This document shows, piece by piece, positions 28,701 through 39,088 of a stretch of 64,000 nt of DNA. This stretch comes from CAVTWS01 sp963732655 (GTDB lineage: Bacteria; Actinomycetota; Acidimicrobiia; Acidimicrobiales; SHLQ01). Location: the NCBI GenBank assembly GCA_963732655.1, contig CAVTAI010000017.1:248001-312000 (forward strand), read 5' to 3'. The notes beneath the pieces were generated by a model. It saw nothing but the letters and a program-made list of their open reading frames with translations. It had not been told where the DNA came from and searched no databases. Numbering within the stretch: position 1 is the first letter of the stretch; the number at the start of each line of letters is the position of its first letter. A program made the position numbers and the translations under genes.

Positions 28701-30278
28701 GCCCTCGGTATCGCCGTTCCCGTCGGACTGCCCACCGCCTTCACCGACCCCGTCGACGAACCGCTGGCGCTGCTGGTGGCCCGCTTCGCCCGCACCCACG
28801 GTCCGTTCACCACCGGTCAGTGCGCCGCCTGGCTCGGTCTCGCCGCCGATCCCGTCCGGGTCGTGCTCGACGACATGGTCCGCCGGGGCATCTTGTTGTG
28901 GGGCGATTTCCGGCCCGATGGCGCCGAACGTGAGTGGTGCGATCTCGAGGTCCTTCGGTCGCTGCGTCGTCGATCGCTCGCTCTGCTCCGGCGGGAGATC
29001 GAGCCGGTCGATGGCGAGACGCTGGCGCGATTCCTCCCGGCGTGGCAGGGGGTGGGTGCCCGCCGGCGTGGTGTCGACGCGGTCGCCGACGTGGTGGGCC
29101 AGCTCCAGGGTGCAGCCATTCCGTTGTCGGTCCTCGAGGCCGATGTCCTGGCGTCTCGCGTCGACGGATACCGTCCCGCTGACCTCGACCAACTGCTGTC
29201 GGCTGGTGAGGTGGTGTGGGTCGGCGCCGGCGCCATCGGTTCCTCGGATGGCCGCGTGCGCCTCGCCTTCCGAGACGATGCCCCGGTCCTGCTCGACCCC
29301 ACGCCGGCTGACCTGGCGGCGGAGGGTCCGCACCATGACGCCCTCCGAGCCCGGTTGGCCCAACGAGGATCCGCGTTCTGGCCCGAGCTCGTCGAGGCGG
29401 TGCACGATGCTGGGTTGCCCTACGACGACCCCACCGTGCTCGCGGCGCTCTACGACCTCGTCTGGGCCGGCGAGGTGACCAACGACGCGCTGAGCCCGCT
29501 GCGGTCGGTGCTGGATCCTCGTAAGAAGGCCGGTCCGACCCGCGGCGCTGTCCGGCGCACGCGGGCCCGCCATGCCACCGTGGTCCGGAGTGGCCCGCCG
29601 TCCGCAGCGGGGCGGTGGGGCCTGGTGGCGCCCTTGTTGGCGACATCGTTCACGTCCGAGCAACGAACCGACGCCCGGGCCCGCCAGCTCCTCGATCGGT
29701 ACGGCGTCCTGGCTCGGGAGACGGCGTTGGCCGAAGGGGTCACGGGTGGTTTCGCCGGCGTGTACCCGAGTCTGCAGGGTCTCGAGGCACGGGGTCAGGT
29801 TCGGCGCGGCTACTTCGTTGGGGGACTGGGGGCGGCCCAGTTCGCGCTGCCGGGTGCGGTCGACCGTTTGCGGACCTTCCGCCCCGACACGGCCGACCCG
29901 ACGCGATCGTCCGGGTCGGCCCTGGTGCTGTCCGCCGTCGATCCGGCGCAACCGTACGGTTCGGTGCTCCCGTGGCCCGAATCAACGGGCCGACCGGCGC
30001 GCCAGACCGGTGCTCACGTCGTGCTCGTCGACGGCCGACCCATCGTGTACCTCGAACGCGGCGGCCGCCAGGTGATCACCTTCCCGGCGGCCGCGAGCTG
30101 CCCGGGCTGGATCGATGCGTTGGCCTCGCTCGTCACGTCTCGGCGGGTGTCGTCGCTCGATCTGCACAAGATCGACGGCCAACCCAGCCGGGAGTCCGCC
30201 TGGGCCGACCCTCTGCGGTCGGCCGGATTCCGAGACGGGTATCGAGGCTTGGTGCTCCGCTCCGCTCGCGCCGGGTGA
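25791..30278 (+). CDS. lhr: Lhr-family ATP-dependent helicase, full length
   Basis: At about 1,495 residues this is a long-form Lhr. The helicase core has Walker A APTGSGKT (42-49), the DEIH box in VIVDEIHAV, SATQRPLEE and motif VI GLQRVGRAGHQ. The Lhr winged-helix and beta-barrel modules and the long Lhr-CTD with its HTH_42-like region follow to the end. Lhr is a 3'-5' DNA translocase and RNA:DNA helicase induced with DNA repair in mycobacteria. Starts at 25761, 25782 (GTG) or 25791 are possible. It ends 9 bp from the convergent ABC permease gene. Confidence 0.95.
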   Translation: MVLGRFSEPTRAWFETSFPAPTAAQDQGWKAIAEGGHSLILAPTGSGKTLAAFLWSIDRVMNDPAPAPGTRIVYLSPLRALAVDVEKNLRSPLRGIALAAQRLGLSVREPTVGLRTGDTAADERRRLQRTPPDILITTPESLYLMLTSRARETLATVDTVIVDEIHAVAATKRGSHLAVSLERLDAICGSPPQRIGLSATQRPLEEIARFLGGFESPGRPRPVTVVDAGVRKDLDIEVVVPVDDMARLGEIVENSEDPRLGAPERVSIWPAIHPKVLELIESHQSTIVFVNARRMAERLAARLNELWLEHHEHDAESTSEAGALPLVMAHHGSLSRERRLQIEDDLKSGRLRGLVATSSLELGIDMGAVDLVIQVESPGAVSRGLQRVGRAGHQVGAPSVGKIFPKHRGDLLEATVVVDRMHAGLIEATHYPRNPLDVLAQQIVAMAALDEWPVDELVALVRRAAPYAELTDDVLVSVLDMLSGRYPSEEFGGLTPRIVWDRVAGTIRGRAGAQRLAVTNPGTIPDRGLFGVFLPDGTRVGELDEEMVYESRPGEVFMLGASTWRIEDITFDRVIVTPAPGLPGKMPFWHGDGPGRPAELGRAVGAFTREIRAAPDAVDRLMAQHHLDERAAANLVGYLTDQAEATGAVPDDRTVVVERFRDEIGDWRVCILTPFGASVHAPWALALRRRLGEAWGTDVELMWTDDGIVLRLPEVVDQLAPEELVFDPEDITDAVVAELPSSALFASRFRECAARALLLPRRRPDRRTPLWQQRQRSADLLSVAAHHPTFPILLEATRECLHEVFDITALRSLMADIRSRRVRLVAVDTERASPMAQSLLFSWIAVYMYEGDAPLAERRAAALALDRHLLRELLGDDELRQLLEPAAIADVELELLGLAEGWRARDLDELHDRLRRIGPLLRSEVQLRVVADAPIEAWIHDLVRSRRAIEITIGGEPRLAAAEDAAVLRDALGIAVPVGLPTAFTDPVDEPLALLVARFARTHGPFTTGQCAAWLGLAADPVRVVLDDMVRRGILLWGDFRPDGAEREWCDLEVLRSLRRRSLALLRREIEPVDGETLARFLPAWQGVGARRRGVDAVADVVGQLQGAAIPLSVLEADVLASRVDGYRPADLDQLLSAGEVVWVGAGAIGSSDGRVRLAFRDDAPVLLDPTPADLAAEGPHHDALRARLAQRGSAFWPELVEAVHDAGLPYDDPTVLAALYDLVWAGEVTNDALSPLRSVLDPRKKAGPTRGAVRRTRARHATVVRSGPPSAAGRWGLVAPLLATSFTSEQRTDARARQLLDRYGVLARETALAEGVTGGFAGVYPSLQGLEARGQVRRGYFVGGLGAAQFALPGAVDRLRTFRPDTADPTRSSGSALVLSAVDPAQPYGSVLPWPESTGRPARQTGAHVVLVDGRPIVYLERGGRQVITFPAAASCPGWIDALASLVTSRRVSSLDLHKIDGQPSRESAWADPLRSAGFRDGYRGLVLRSARAG

Positions 30279-30287
30279 CCCCGGAGG

Positions 30288-32832
30288 TCATTCCCGTGAG
30301 ATGGCGTCGAGGACGTTGAGCTTGCCCACTCGACGCGCCGGGAACCAGGCGGCGATCAGCGTGAAAGCGATCACGAGCACGAAGAACATGATGAGCTGAC
30401 CGAACGGCATGTCGATCGTATTGATGAACGATTCGGGCATGGCCGAGGCCAGGGCCACGCCCAGCACCGAGCCGAGGACGAGTCCGAGCACGGCGCCGAA
30501 AGCGGCGATGATCACCGCTTCCCACCGGATCATGCGTTTGGTTTCGCGCCGGCTCATGCCTACGGCACGGAGAAGACCCAGCTCTCGGGTGCGTTCGTAG
30601 ACCGACAAGATGAGCGTGAGGGCGATGCCGAACAGCGCCACGATCAGCGCGAAGCCGAGAAACACATAGACGATGATGAGGATGTTGTTGAACTGGGCCG
30701 CCTGGGAGTCGAGGAACTCGCTCTGGTCTTCGACGTCGATCTGGGGATAACTGTCGGTGATGGCGCTGATGGCCGCGCGTGGCCTGGGCCGGGTTGACGC
30801 TGTCGTCGATCTTGCCGAACGCCCAGAAGAACAGGGACCCGTCGGTGTTGGGGTCGAACTGAGTCAGGTCGACCACGTAACTGCCGACGATGCTGTCGTC
30901 GCCGTAGATGGCCGCGATCTCCTGCGCCACCTCGTCGCCGTTCTGGTAGGTGATGGTGACCGGGTCGCCGGCGGAGAGGTTTCGCTCGTCGGCCACGTCT
31001 TCGTGGATGGCCACGCCGGTGGTGCCGGCGGCGTCGAGGCGGCCCTCCTGCACGTCGATGTCCATGGCGATGGGCAGGGCGGCGAGATCGAGGGCCGTGA
31101 CGGTCTTCTCGTCGCCGTCGATCAGCATGCTGCCCTGCTGGAAGCCGATCACGGCGTCGAGCTCGGGCAGTTGTTTCAGCTCGTCGACGAGCGTCGACGG
31201 GAATCCACTGAAACTGGCGTCGGTGAACACGAACTCGGCGTCGACGGACGTGGCCAGGGTGGAGCGGAACGAGGTGATGATCGACGACGCGACCACCGCA
31301 ACCAACGAGACGAGCGCGAGCCCGATGGTGAGCACCACGGCGGTCGCCGCGGTGCGGCGCGGCGTGCGGGCGGCATTGAGCCGGGCCAGCCGCCCCGCGG
31401 TGCCGAACACCTTGGCGATCGGTTGGCCGAGGGCCAATGCCACCGGTCGGGCGATGAGTGGGCTCAGCACCCCGACGGCCAGGAAGAGGATCGCTGCGCC
31501 GAGGCCCAAGGTGCTGAGCTGAGCGGAGGTCTCGTCGAACGAGGCGAACATGCCTTGAGCGGTCAGCAGGACGCCGATCGCCGCCATGACGAGACCCACG
31601 ATGGTGCGGCGACGGGTGGAGGTGGGCTCGAGGCGGGTGTCCTGACCCAGGGCGGCGATCGGTGGGATGCGGCCGGCCTTGCGGGCGGGCACGAACGATG
31701 ACACCGCGGTGAACCCGATACCCAAGATCGCCGCCACGATGATGGTGCGAGGCCGCATGGGCAGCGAGCCGTTGGGGAAGGAGAACCCGAGGGCATTGAA
31801 CAGGCCCAAGATCCCACCCCCGAGCAACCACCCGAACAGGATGCCCGCGACGGTCGCCGTGACGCCCACGGCGAGGGACTCGGCGATCACCGATCGGCGG
31901 ATCTGGCGCCCGGTGGCGCCGACGGCCCGGAGTAGGGCCAGCTCGCGCAGCCGTTGGCCCAACACGATGTTGAACACGTTGTTCACGAGGAACGCGCTGA
32001 CGAACAGGATCACGACGGCGAACACGAGCAGAGCGATGCCGAACGGGTCGAGGAACTCCCGGAACGAGTCCTCGAACTCGTCGGTGGCCACCTCGGCCGT
32101 CACGACCTCGTTGTCGCTCGGGAGCAGACCGGCGATCTGGTCCTCGACCGCCTCCGGATCGGCGCCGTCCTGCAGGCTGATCCAGATCTCGTTGAAGGCC
32201 CCGGGGTAACCGAGCACGTCCTGCGCGGTTGGCGTGTCGAAGGCGACGAAACGAGCCCCGGTCGACTTGTTCTCCTCCTCGCCGAACTGCACCACGCCCG
32301 ACAGGCGGAACTCCCGTGGGCCGTAGGCCGGGGTGACCACCGTGTAGGCGTTGCCGATGGTGAACTCGTACTCGTCGAAGGATTCCACATCGACGGCAAA
32401 CTCGTCGGCAGCGGGGCGCTCGCCCTCGGTGAGGTACCACTGGTTGAGGTCGGAGAGGTCGCCCCAATTCACCCCGGCGATGGGCGGGCCGAAGGTCTCC
32501 ATGGGGTCGCCGTTGTCGTCGATGGCGACCGTGCCCAGCACGAACAGCTCACCTTCGACCTGATCGATCCCCGGGATGGCGGCGACCTGCTCGACGAGCG
32601 CCTCGTCGACCGCCGGAGCGCCGAAATCGCGGTCGCCGGCGGCGACGGCGCCCCGGACGATGAGATCCTTGCCCTCGTTGACGTCGGTGGCCAGGTCACC
32701 GAAGGTGTCTCGGAGGCTGTCGGCCACGACGAAGCTGGCCACCACGAAGGCGACGCCCAGGAACACGCTGAACGTGGTGAGGATGAAGCGGATCTTGTTG
32801 CTGGCGATGGCTCGGCGGGCGACCTTCCACAT
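30288..32832 (-). CDS. FtsX/MacB-type ABC transporter permease, frameshifted near 30776
   Basis: The roughly 848-residue permease has two FtsX-like repeats, each with an extracellular domain. The N-terminal helix is FILTTFSVFLGVAFVVASFV, the first permease core is near residues 260-400, and the second core is at the C-terminus (MFLGFALIVALFGIALTLIL to LNVLDAISRE). The frame changes at 30773-30780: after NPAQATR the next frame reads AISAITDSYPQIDVEDQSEF. One extra base is the simplest explanation. With the ATPase at 32838 it forms a lipoprotein- or macrolide-type transporter; the substrate is unknown. Confidence 0.88.
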
Positions 32833-32837
32833 GGGGA

Positions 32838-33584
32838 TCAGCCCCCGAAGGTCTTCTGGTAGTCGAGGATGGCCTCCGGCGTGGGGTGGCTGATCTCGTT
32901 GACGACGCGGCCGTCGGCGAGGAACACGGCGCGGTCGGCGTACGACGCCGCTACCGGATCGTGGGTGACCATCACGATGGTCTGCCGGAATTCGTCGACC
33001 GCTCGACGCATGAACGACAAGATCTCGGCCCCGGTACGACTGTCGAGGTTGCCGGTGGGTTCGTCGGCGAAGATGATCTCGGGCCGGTTGGCCAGGGCAC
33101 GAGCCACGGCCACGCGTTGCTGCTGGCCGCCGGAGAGCTCGCTGGGGCGGTGCTTGAGGCGGTCCTTCAGCCCGACCGCATCGACCACGGTGTCGAGCCA
33201 GGATTGGTCCGGCGTGCGTTTGGCCAGGTCGATCGGGAGGGTGATGTTCTCGATCGCGGTGAGGGTCGGCACGAGGTTGAAGGCCTGGAACACGAAGCCG
33301 ATGCGATCGCGTCGCAGGATGGTCAGCTCCTGCTCGGACAGGTTCGACAGGTTGACGTCGCCGACCATGACATCACCGCTGGTCAGGGAGTCGAGACCGG
33401 CCAGGCAGTGCATCAACGTGGACTTGCCCGAACCCGATGGGCCCATGACCGCGGTGAACTGCGCTCGTTCGAACGTGATGCTCACTCCGTCGAGCGCACG
33501 CACCTCGGTGTCGCCTTGACCGTAGATCTTGACGGCGTCCCGGGCCGTGGCCGCGGGAAGGGTGAGAGTGGACGGGCTGGTCAC
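32838..33584 (-). CDS. ABC transporter ATPase (LolD/MacB type)
   Basis: The 248-residue subunit has Walker A GPSGSGKST, Q-loop FQAFNLVPTLTAIEN, signature LSGGQQQRVAVARA, Walker B IIFADEPTGNLDS and the switch His in VTHDP. NLDSRTG is typical of the LolD/MacB group that powers FtsX-type permeases. The GTG at 33584 follows GGAGG by eight bases. It ends five bases before the permease start, so the two are one operon. Confidence 0.96.
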   Translation of the reverse strand: MTSPSTLTLPAATARDAVKIYGQGDTEVRALDGVSITFERAQFTAVMGPSGSGKSTLMHCLAGLDSLTSGDVMVGDVNLSNLSEQELTILRRDRIGFVFQAFNLVPTLTAIENITLPIDLAKRTPDQSWLDTVVDAVGLKDRLKHRPSELSGGQQQRVAVARALANRPEIIFADEPTGNLDSRTGAEILSFMRRAVDEFRQTIVMVTHDPVAASYADRAVFLADGRVVNEISHPTPEAILDYQKTFGG

Positions 33585-33655
33585 GTCTGGTACCTCCGGG
33601 GACGCCCTCACCCTAGAGGAGCTGGGCCCAAACTGACGTTCGAATTTCCTCTAAC

Positions 33656-36600
33656 ATGCGTCACATGGTCTGCCCGAGCTGCGCGGCACCGATCGCAGCG
33701 GACGCACGTTTCTGCGCATCGTGTGGTCACCCCATCGCGGCGGCGATCGCCGACGAACGCCGTGTGGTCTCGGTCGTCTTCGCGGATCTCGTGGGGTTCA
33801 CCACGCTGTCCGAGTCGCTCGATCCCGAGCAGGTCAAGCTGCTCGTCGATGGCTGCTTCCGCCGGCTGGCCGACGATGTCGCATCGTTCGGGGGCCGGGT
33901 CGACAAGGTGATCGGCGACGCCATGCTGGCGCTCTTCGGCGCGCCGGTGGCCCACGGCGACGACCCCGAACGGGCGGTTCGCGCCGCCCTGCGCATGCAA
34001 GGGTCCGTCGCCGAGCACGCCGAGGTGACGGGCGTCGATCTCCGCCTGCGGATCGGGGTCAACACGGGTGAAGTCGTCGTCGGGCGGATGACGGGCGAGA
34101 GTTCCGTCACCGCCATGGGTGACGTCGTCAACACGGCCTCCCGGCTCCAGGGGCTGGCCGAGCCCGGCGCCGTCCTGGTCGGCCCGGCGACTCACCACAC
34201 GACCTCCGAGGTCATCGCCTACGAGTTCCTCGGTCCGTTGCGAGTGCGGGGCCGCGATGGTGAGGTGCCGGCGTGGCGCGCGCTTCGCCCCGTCGGGGCG
34301 CCTGGGCGCCGGCGGAGCGGCTCGAGCACGCGGCTCGTCGGCCGCGATGACGAGTTCCGGGTGCTTCACGCGGCAGTCGACCACACGGCTCGCCACGCCC
34401 GCGCTCACCTGATCCTGATCCTGGGCGACGCCGGGGCCGGCAAGGCGCGCCTAGCCGCCGAGCTGGCGGCGTATGCCGCTGACGCCCACGGCGCGGCGGT
34501 GCTCGCCGGGCGGTGCGTGCCCTACGGTGAGGCGGACGCGTGGTTCGCCTTGGCGGAGGCGCTGCGGGCCGTGCTCGATCTCAGCGCCGACACACCCCGG
34601 TCAGAAGCCGAGGCGCGGTTGGTGCAGGCGGTCAGTACCGACACCGGGCTCGACCCTGGAGATGTGAACGTCCGCCGGGCCGTGGTGGGCCTGCTGCACC
34701 TGCTCGGGTACGAGACCCCGCTCCGCTCGATCGATCCGGAGCGCGCCACCGCCGAGACGCTCCGGGCCGTCCGGACGGTGATGACCGCCCGCGCCGATCA
34801 GGGGCCGGTCGTGCTGCTGCTCGGCGATCTGCATTGGGCCGATCCCGCCCTTCTCGATCTCCTGACGGCGTTGCTCAGCCACTTGTCCCGGCACCCGTTC
34901 GTCGTGGTTGGCACGGCGCGCCATTCCCTGCTCGACACCTGGTCACCCCGGGTCGGCCGAGCCAACCTCGTGTCGTTGAGCCTGGAACCGCTCACCGATG
35001 CGGCGGCGGCCGAACTGCTCGACGAGCTCCTCGGTCCTGACGCCGACCCCGAGCTGGTGGCCGAGCTCATCGGGCGCGCCGGGGGGAACCCGCTGTTCAT
35101 CGAGGAGTTGGCGACGGTGGTTCGTCGGGGCGAATCGACCGACATCGCGACATTGCCCGACAACTTGCGGGCGCTGGTGAGCGCCCGCCTCGATGGTCTG
35201 GCCGAGGAAGAGCGCCGCGTGCTCAAGGATGCCGCCGTGCTGGGCCGCCGAGGTCCGATCTCGGGGTTGGTGGCCATGGCCCAGCAGCTCCGCGATGTGG
35301 CCTCTGTGGCCGACACGGTTCGTTCGCTCGCCGACCAGGATCTGCTCGATGCCTCCGCGACCACATGGGAGTTCCGGTCGAACCTCGTCCGTGAGGTGGC
35401 CTACGAACGCCTCCCGAAGTCCGAACGCGCTCGTCGTCATGCGGGGGTGGCCGGGTTCTTGGCCGAGTTGCGGGCCGAAGTGCCACGCGCCAGTGCCGTC
35501 ATCGCGCACCACTACCGGCGGGCGACCGAGCTGGCGCGCGACATCGGCGCGAGCCCCGGAGGCCTCATGGTCGCCGGGGTGCCTGCCGACATCGCTGATC
35601 GAGCCGTCGAGTGGACCCTTGCCGCGGGCGCGCCAAGCCGAGCGCGGTGAATCGATGGAAGTGGCCGCTCGCCAGTACGCCGAGGCGTTGGCCTTGCTCC
35701 CCGCTGACGACCCCCGGATGGTGTCGATCGCTCTCGACCGGGCTCGGGCCCTCGCTCGGAGCCACCAGTTCGGGCTGGCCGCCGCCGAGCTCGAGACGTT
35801 GGCGGGTCGAGCGATGGCGCCGGCGGAGCAAGCGAGCACAATGCTGCTCGAAGCCGAGGTGGCTCAGCGCCAGGGGGAGTACATCCGCTCCGATCGATGT
35901 GCGGTCGCCGCCGAGGCGATCTTCGCTTCGCTGGGTGACCCTCGCGGCGTGGGCGACGCCGTGCGTCTGCAGGGGTTGGGTCAGCAGCTCCAGGGCGACA
36001 CCGCGAGGGCCGAGCAACTCCTGATGACGGCCCGCAGTTCGTCCGCGGCAGCGGGGGATCGGGTCGGTGAGGCCGTGGCGCAGCAGAACTTGGCGTGGAT
36101 CTCGTTTGCCCGGGGCGAAACCGCTCAAGCTGAGGAAGGCATCGCGGAGTCGGCGGCGCTCTTCAACGAGTTGAGCGATCCCGCCGGTGCGGCGTGGTCG
36201 ATGGGGTTGCTCGGGTTCGTACGCGCCCAACAAGGTCGATTCGACGAAGCGCTGGCGCTGGCTCGGGATGCCTCCGCGGAAGCGCTGGCGCGAAGCGATC
36301 GCTGGGGCCAGGCCATGATGATCGTCCTGGAGTCCACGGTGACGCTGTGGACCGGCGACCCCGAACGCGCCGCGCAGTTGGCCGCCGCCGCGTTGGCGGT
36401 GTTCGCCGAGGTGGGCGATGTGCTCGGCGAGTTCCAGGCCCGTGCCGCGCTCGGCCGGTCGTTGGTCCGATCGGGGCGGGTCGACGAGGCCTGGGATGTG
36501 CTCGACAACGCGACTCCGGTCAAGGTGCGCGACGGCGGCGCCGGGATCGCGCAGCTGGTCCCGATGGCCGCGGCGCTGGCGGCGCTCGACGCCGGTGACC

Positions 36601-37152
36601 CGGACCGGGCGGCCGGATGGTTGGCGCAGCTCGTCCCCCCGACCGATTCGCTCGCCCTGACCGATGTGGAGCGCGTCACCGCCGCGGCGGTGCGCCAACT
36701 GCAGCAGGACGACGTGGCCGGCGCACAGGTCACTCTGGAGTCACCCCAGCTCGCCGGCCCGTCGATCGACGCCGTCCGGGCGCTGACCTGCGCTCGGACC
36801 GGACGGTTCGAGGAAGCGGCGGCGCTCGCTGATCAGGTGGTGTGCGCGCCGGCGGCGACGGTGTCCGATCAGGTTCTCGCCCTCGGGGCGAACCTGATCA
36901 CCGGTGCATCGGGCCCGGGTTCGGCCGGGGCCACGCCACGCCGCGCTCGATCCCGCCGTGGTGGAGCGGATCGACGGCTTGACGGCACGGGCCGGGACCG
37001 ATCGGGTGGTGGCCATGATCGCCGCCGTGGCCCGCGCGGCGGCGTCGGCGGATCCGCCGGATCGGGCCGCCGCCGTCGCCGCCACCCGGGTCGCGGGTGC
37101 GGGCCCCGGATGGTGGCGGGCGTTCGGTCTCCCGCTCGGCGACGACATCTGA
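33656..37152 (+). CDS. Zinc-ribbon / class III nucleotide cyclase / AAA / TPR regulator, two frameshifts
   Basis: Read across two frameshifts this is about 1,165 residues. It starts with a zinc ribbon (CPSC...CASCGHP), then a class III cyclase domain with metal Asp44 (VVFADLVGFTTL), Lys84 and Asp88 (KVIGDAMLALFG) and MGDVVNTASRLQ. An AAA/NACHT-like ATPase follows, with loop GDAGAGKA and LLLGDLHWAD, and a long TPR region (EAEVAQRQGEY..., AWISFARGETAQAEEGI). The ATPase loop has Ala where Ser/Thr is usual. The first break at 35628-35634 resumes as QAERGESMEVAARQYAEAL; the second, near 36925-36942, resumes as AALDPAVVERIDGL. Such proteins are thought to make cAMP and sense partners through the TPRs. 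Confidence 0.85.
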
Positions 37153-37183
37153 GCTCGCCGCCCCGGGCTGATGAGAGCGGGGC

Positions 37184-37816
37184 TCAGCCCGGTTGTTTCA
37201 CGAGGCGGAGGTACGGCTTCTTTTCGTCCCAGCCCCCGGGGAAGAGTTTGCCGGCGTCGTCGTTGCTCAGCGCAGGGACGATGATGACGTCCTCACCGGA
37301 CTTCCAGTTCACCGGAGTCGCGACCTTGTGGGAGTCGGTGAGCTGGAGCGAGTCGATCACGCGCAGGATCTCGTCGAAGTTGCGTCCGGTGCTGGCGGGG
37401 TAGGTGATGGTGAGGCGCACCTTGTTGTTCGGGTCGATCACGAACACCGACCGCACCGTCAACGTGTCGTTGGCGTTGGGGTGGATCATGTCGTACAGGC
37501 CCGCCACCGAGCGTTCCGGGTCGCCGATCATCGGGAAGTTGACCGCCTGGCCCTGGGTCTCTTCGATGTCGGCCTCCCACCTGGTGTGCGACTCGACGCT
37601 GTCGACCGACAATCCGATGACCTTGACGTTGCGTTTGGCGAACTCGTCCTTGAGCTTCGCGGTGTAGCCGAGCTCGGTGGTGCAGACCGGGGTGAAATCC
37701 TTCGGGTGGGAGAAGAGCACGGCCCAGCTGCCGGCCTTCCAATCGTGGAAGTTGATGGTGCCGTGCGTGGTCTCGGCGGTGAAATCGGGAGCGATGTCCC
37801 CGAGTCGGATGGCCAT
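37184..37816 (-). CDS. 1-Cys peroxiredoxin (Prx6 group)
   Basis: The 210-residue protein has the peroxidatic Cys in HPKDFTPVCTTELG, the only cysteine in the protein, and the long C-terminal extension (PVNWKSGEDVIIVPALSNDD) of Prx6-type enzymes. It reduces hydrogen and alkyl peroxides and needs an outside thiol to recycle; in this organism mycothiol or a mycoredoxin is a reasonable guess given mshC in the window. The ATG at 37816 follows GGAG. Confidence 0.95.
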   Translation of the reverse strand: MAIRLGDIAPDFTAETTHGTINFHDWKAGSWAVLFSHPKDFTPVCTTELGYTAKLKDEFAKRNVKVIGLSVDSVESHTRWEADIEETQGQAVNFPMIGDPERSVAGLYDMIHPNANDTLTVRSVFVIDPNNKVRLTITYPASTGRNFDEILRVIDSLQLTDSHKVATPVNWKSGEDVIIVPALSNDDAGKLFPGGWDEKKPYLRLVKQPG

Positions 37817-37915
37817 TGGTGTGCTCCTGCAGACAAGAGGTGGGTGGTGTCGTCTATTTCCGACCAACCTAGTCGGGATTCGTGCGATCGACAACGGGCT
37901 CGGTAATGTGCGCGT

Positions 37916-38449
37916 GTGCCCGACGACGTCTCGCCCGAATCCACCGGTCGGGTTCACGAGGTCACGGTTCGAGTGCTGGTCGAGGGCGATCTCTCCACCG
38001 TCGTCGATCTGAACAACGCCGCCGTCCCGGCCGTCACCGAGCTCGATGATGACGGGGCCCGCTTCCTGACGTCGCTTCCCGGGGTCCACCTGGTCGGAGA
38101 GTCCAGCGAGGGTGACGTGGTCGCCTTCCTGATTTCCCTCGATCGGGCCGGTCTCGACTACGACAGCGTCAACTACGCGTTCTTCGCCGACCGACATCCC
38201 GACGGATTCCTCTACGTGGATCGCGTGGTCGTCGCCGAAACCCACCGCAGCGGTGGCGTGGGCGAACGTCTCTACGACCGCGCCGTCGACCTCGACGCCC
38301 GACGTTCGCCGGTGATGTGTGCCGAGGTGTACCTGTGGCCACCCAACACCGGGTCGTTGCGATTCCACCGCCGACTCGGGTTCGACGCCGTGGGTGAGCA
38401 GGACAACGCCGGCGACAAACGAGTCGTCCTGCTCGAACGCCCGCTGTGA
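37916..38449 (+). CDS. GNAT acetyltransferase
   Basis: A 177-residue GNAT protein: VTVRVLVEGDLSTVVDLNN at the start, the acetyl-CoA loop VVAETHRSGGVGERLYDRA and the closing PNTGSLRFHRRLGFDAVGEQ. The target is unknown. TAATGT (37904-37909) ends six bases before the GTG, so this is another probable leaderless message. Confidence 0.85.
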   Translation: MPDDVSPESTGRVHEVTVRVLVEGDLSTVVDLNNAAVPAVTELDDDGARFLTSLPGVHLVGESSEGDVVAFLISLDRAGLDYDSVNYAFFADRHPDGFLYVDRVVVAETHRSGGVGERLYDRAVDLDARRSPVMCAEVYLWPPNTGSLRFHRRLGFDAVGEQDNAGDKRVVLLERPL

Positions 38450-38527
38450 CCGTAGGTATCCGGCACGGGCGGCCGGCATCGGACCGGTAGGATCCCGGGG
38501 GTGTTCCGCCGATCGAGAGGTGTTTCG

Positions 38528-39088
38528 ATGTCCACTCCCGTCCCCGCTGCCGATGGTTCGGGTGCCCGCCGAACCGAGTTCCCCGCGGCGCCCGAGATGT
38601 GCATCGACCCCGCCAAGCGGTACTCGGCCACCATGGTCACGTCGCTCGGCACGATGGTCGTCTCGCTCGATGCCGCGGCGGCACCGCTGAGCGTCAACAA
38701 CTTCGTGTACCTGGCCGGTCACCGCTACTACGACGGCATCATATTCCACCGCATCATCGAGGGGTTCATGTGCCAGGGCGGCGATCCGACCGGCACCGGT
38801 CGGGGTGGCCCCGGGTACCGCTTCGCCGACGAACTGCCGGCGCCCGGGCGCTACGAGCTGGGATCGGTCGCCATGGCGAACGCCGGCCCGAACACCAACG
38901 GCAGCCAGTTCTTCATCATCACCGGCCGGAGCGGGGTGGGCCTGCCGCCGTCGTACTCGTTGTTCGGCAAGGTCGTGAAGGGCTACGAGGTCGCCGAGGC
39001 CATGGCGAAGGTCGAGACCGACCGCAACGACCGCCCGCACACCGATGTCGTCATCGAGTCGGTGACCATCACCGAACACGACGATTGA
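38528..39088 (+). CDS. Cyclophilin-type peptidyl-prolyl cis-trans isomerase
   Basis: The 186-residue protein has the cyclophilin core FHRIIEGFMCQGGDPTGTG, RYELGSVAMANAGPNTNGSQ with FFIIT, and SLFGKVVKGYEV. FHR, the QGGD loop and SQFFI form the proline-binding active site. No signal peptide or anchor is visible, so it is cytosolic. GAGAGG lies nine bases before the ATG. The next gene overlaps its stop. Confidence 0.94.
   Translation: MSTPVPAADGSGARRTEFPAAPEMCIDPAKRYSATMVTSLGTMVVSLDAAAAPLSVNNFVYLAGHRYYDGIIFHRIIEGFMCQGGDPTGTGRGGPGYRFADELPAPGRYELGSVAMANAGPNTNGSQFFIITGRSGVGLPPSYSLFGKVVKGYEVAEAMAKVETDRNDRPHTDVVIESVTITEHDD

Noticed and set aside
30773..30780. Programmed frameshift in the ABC permease
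   Set aside because: No slippery heptamer or supporting structure is evident, and several other genes show similar single-base breaks, so a sequence error is simpler.
37184..37816. A second selenoprotein (peroxiredoxin)
   Set aside because: The peroxidatic residue is coded as normal Cys (DFTPVCTTE) and there is no in-frame TGA.
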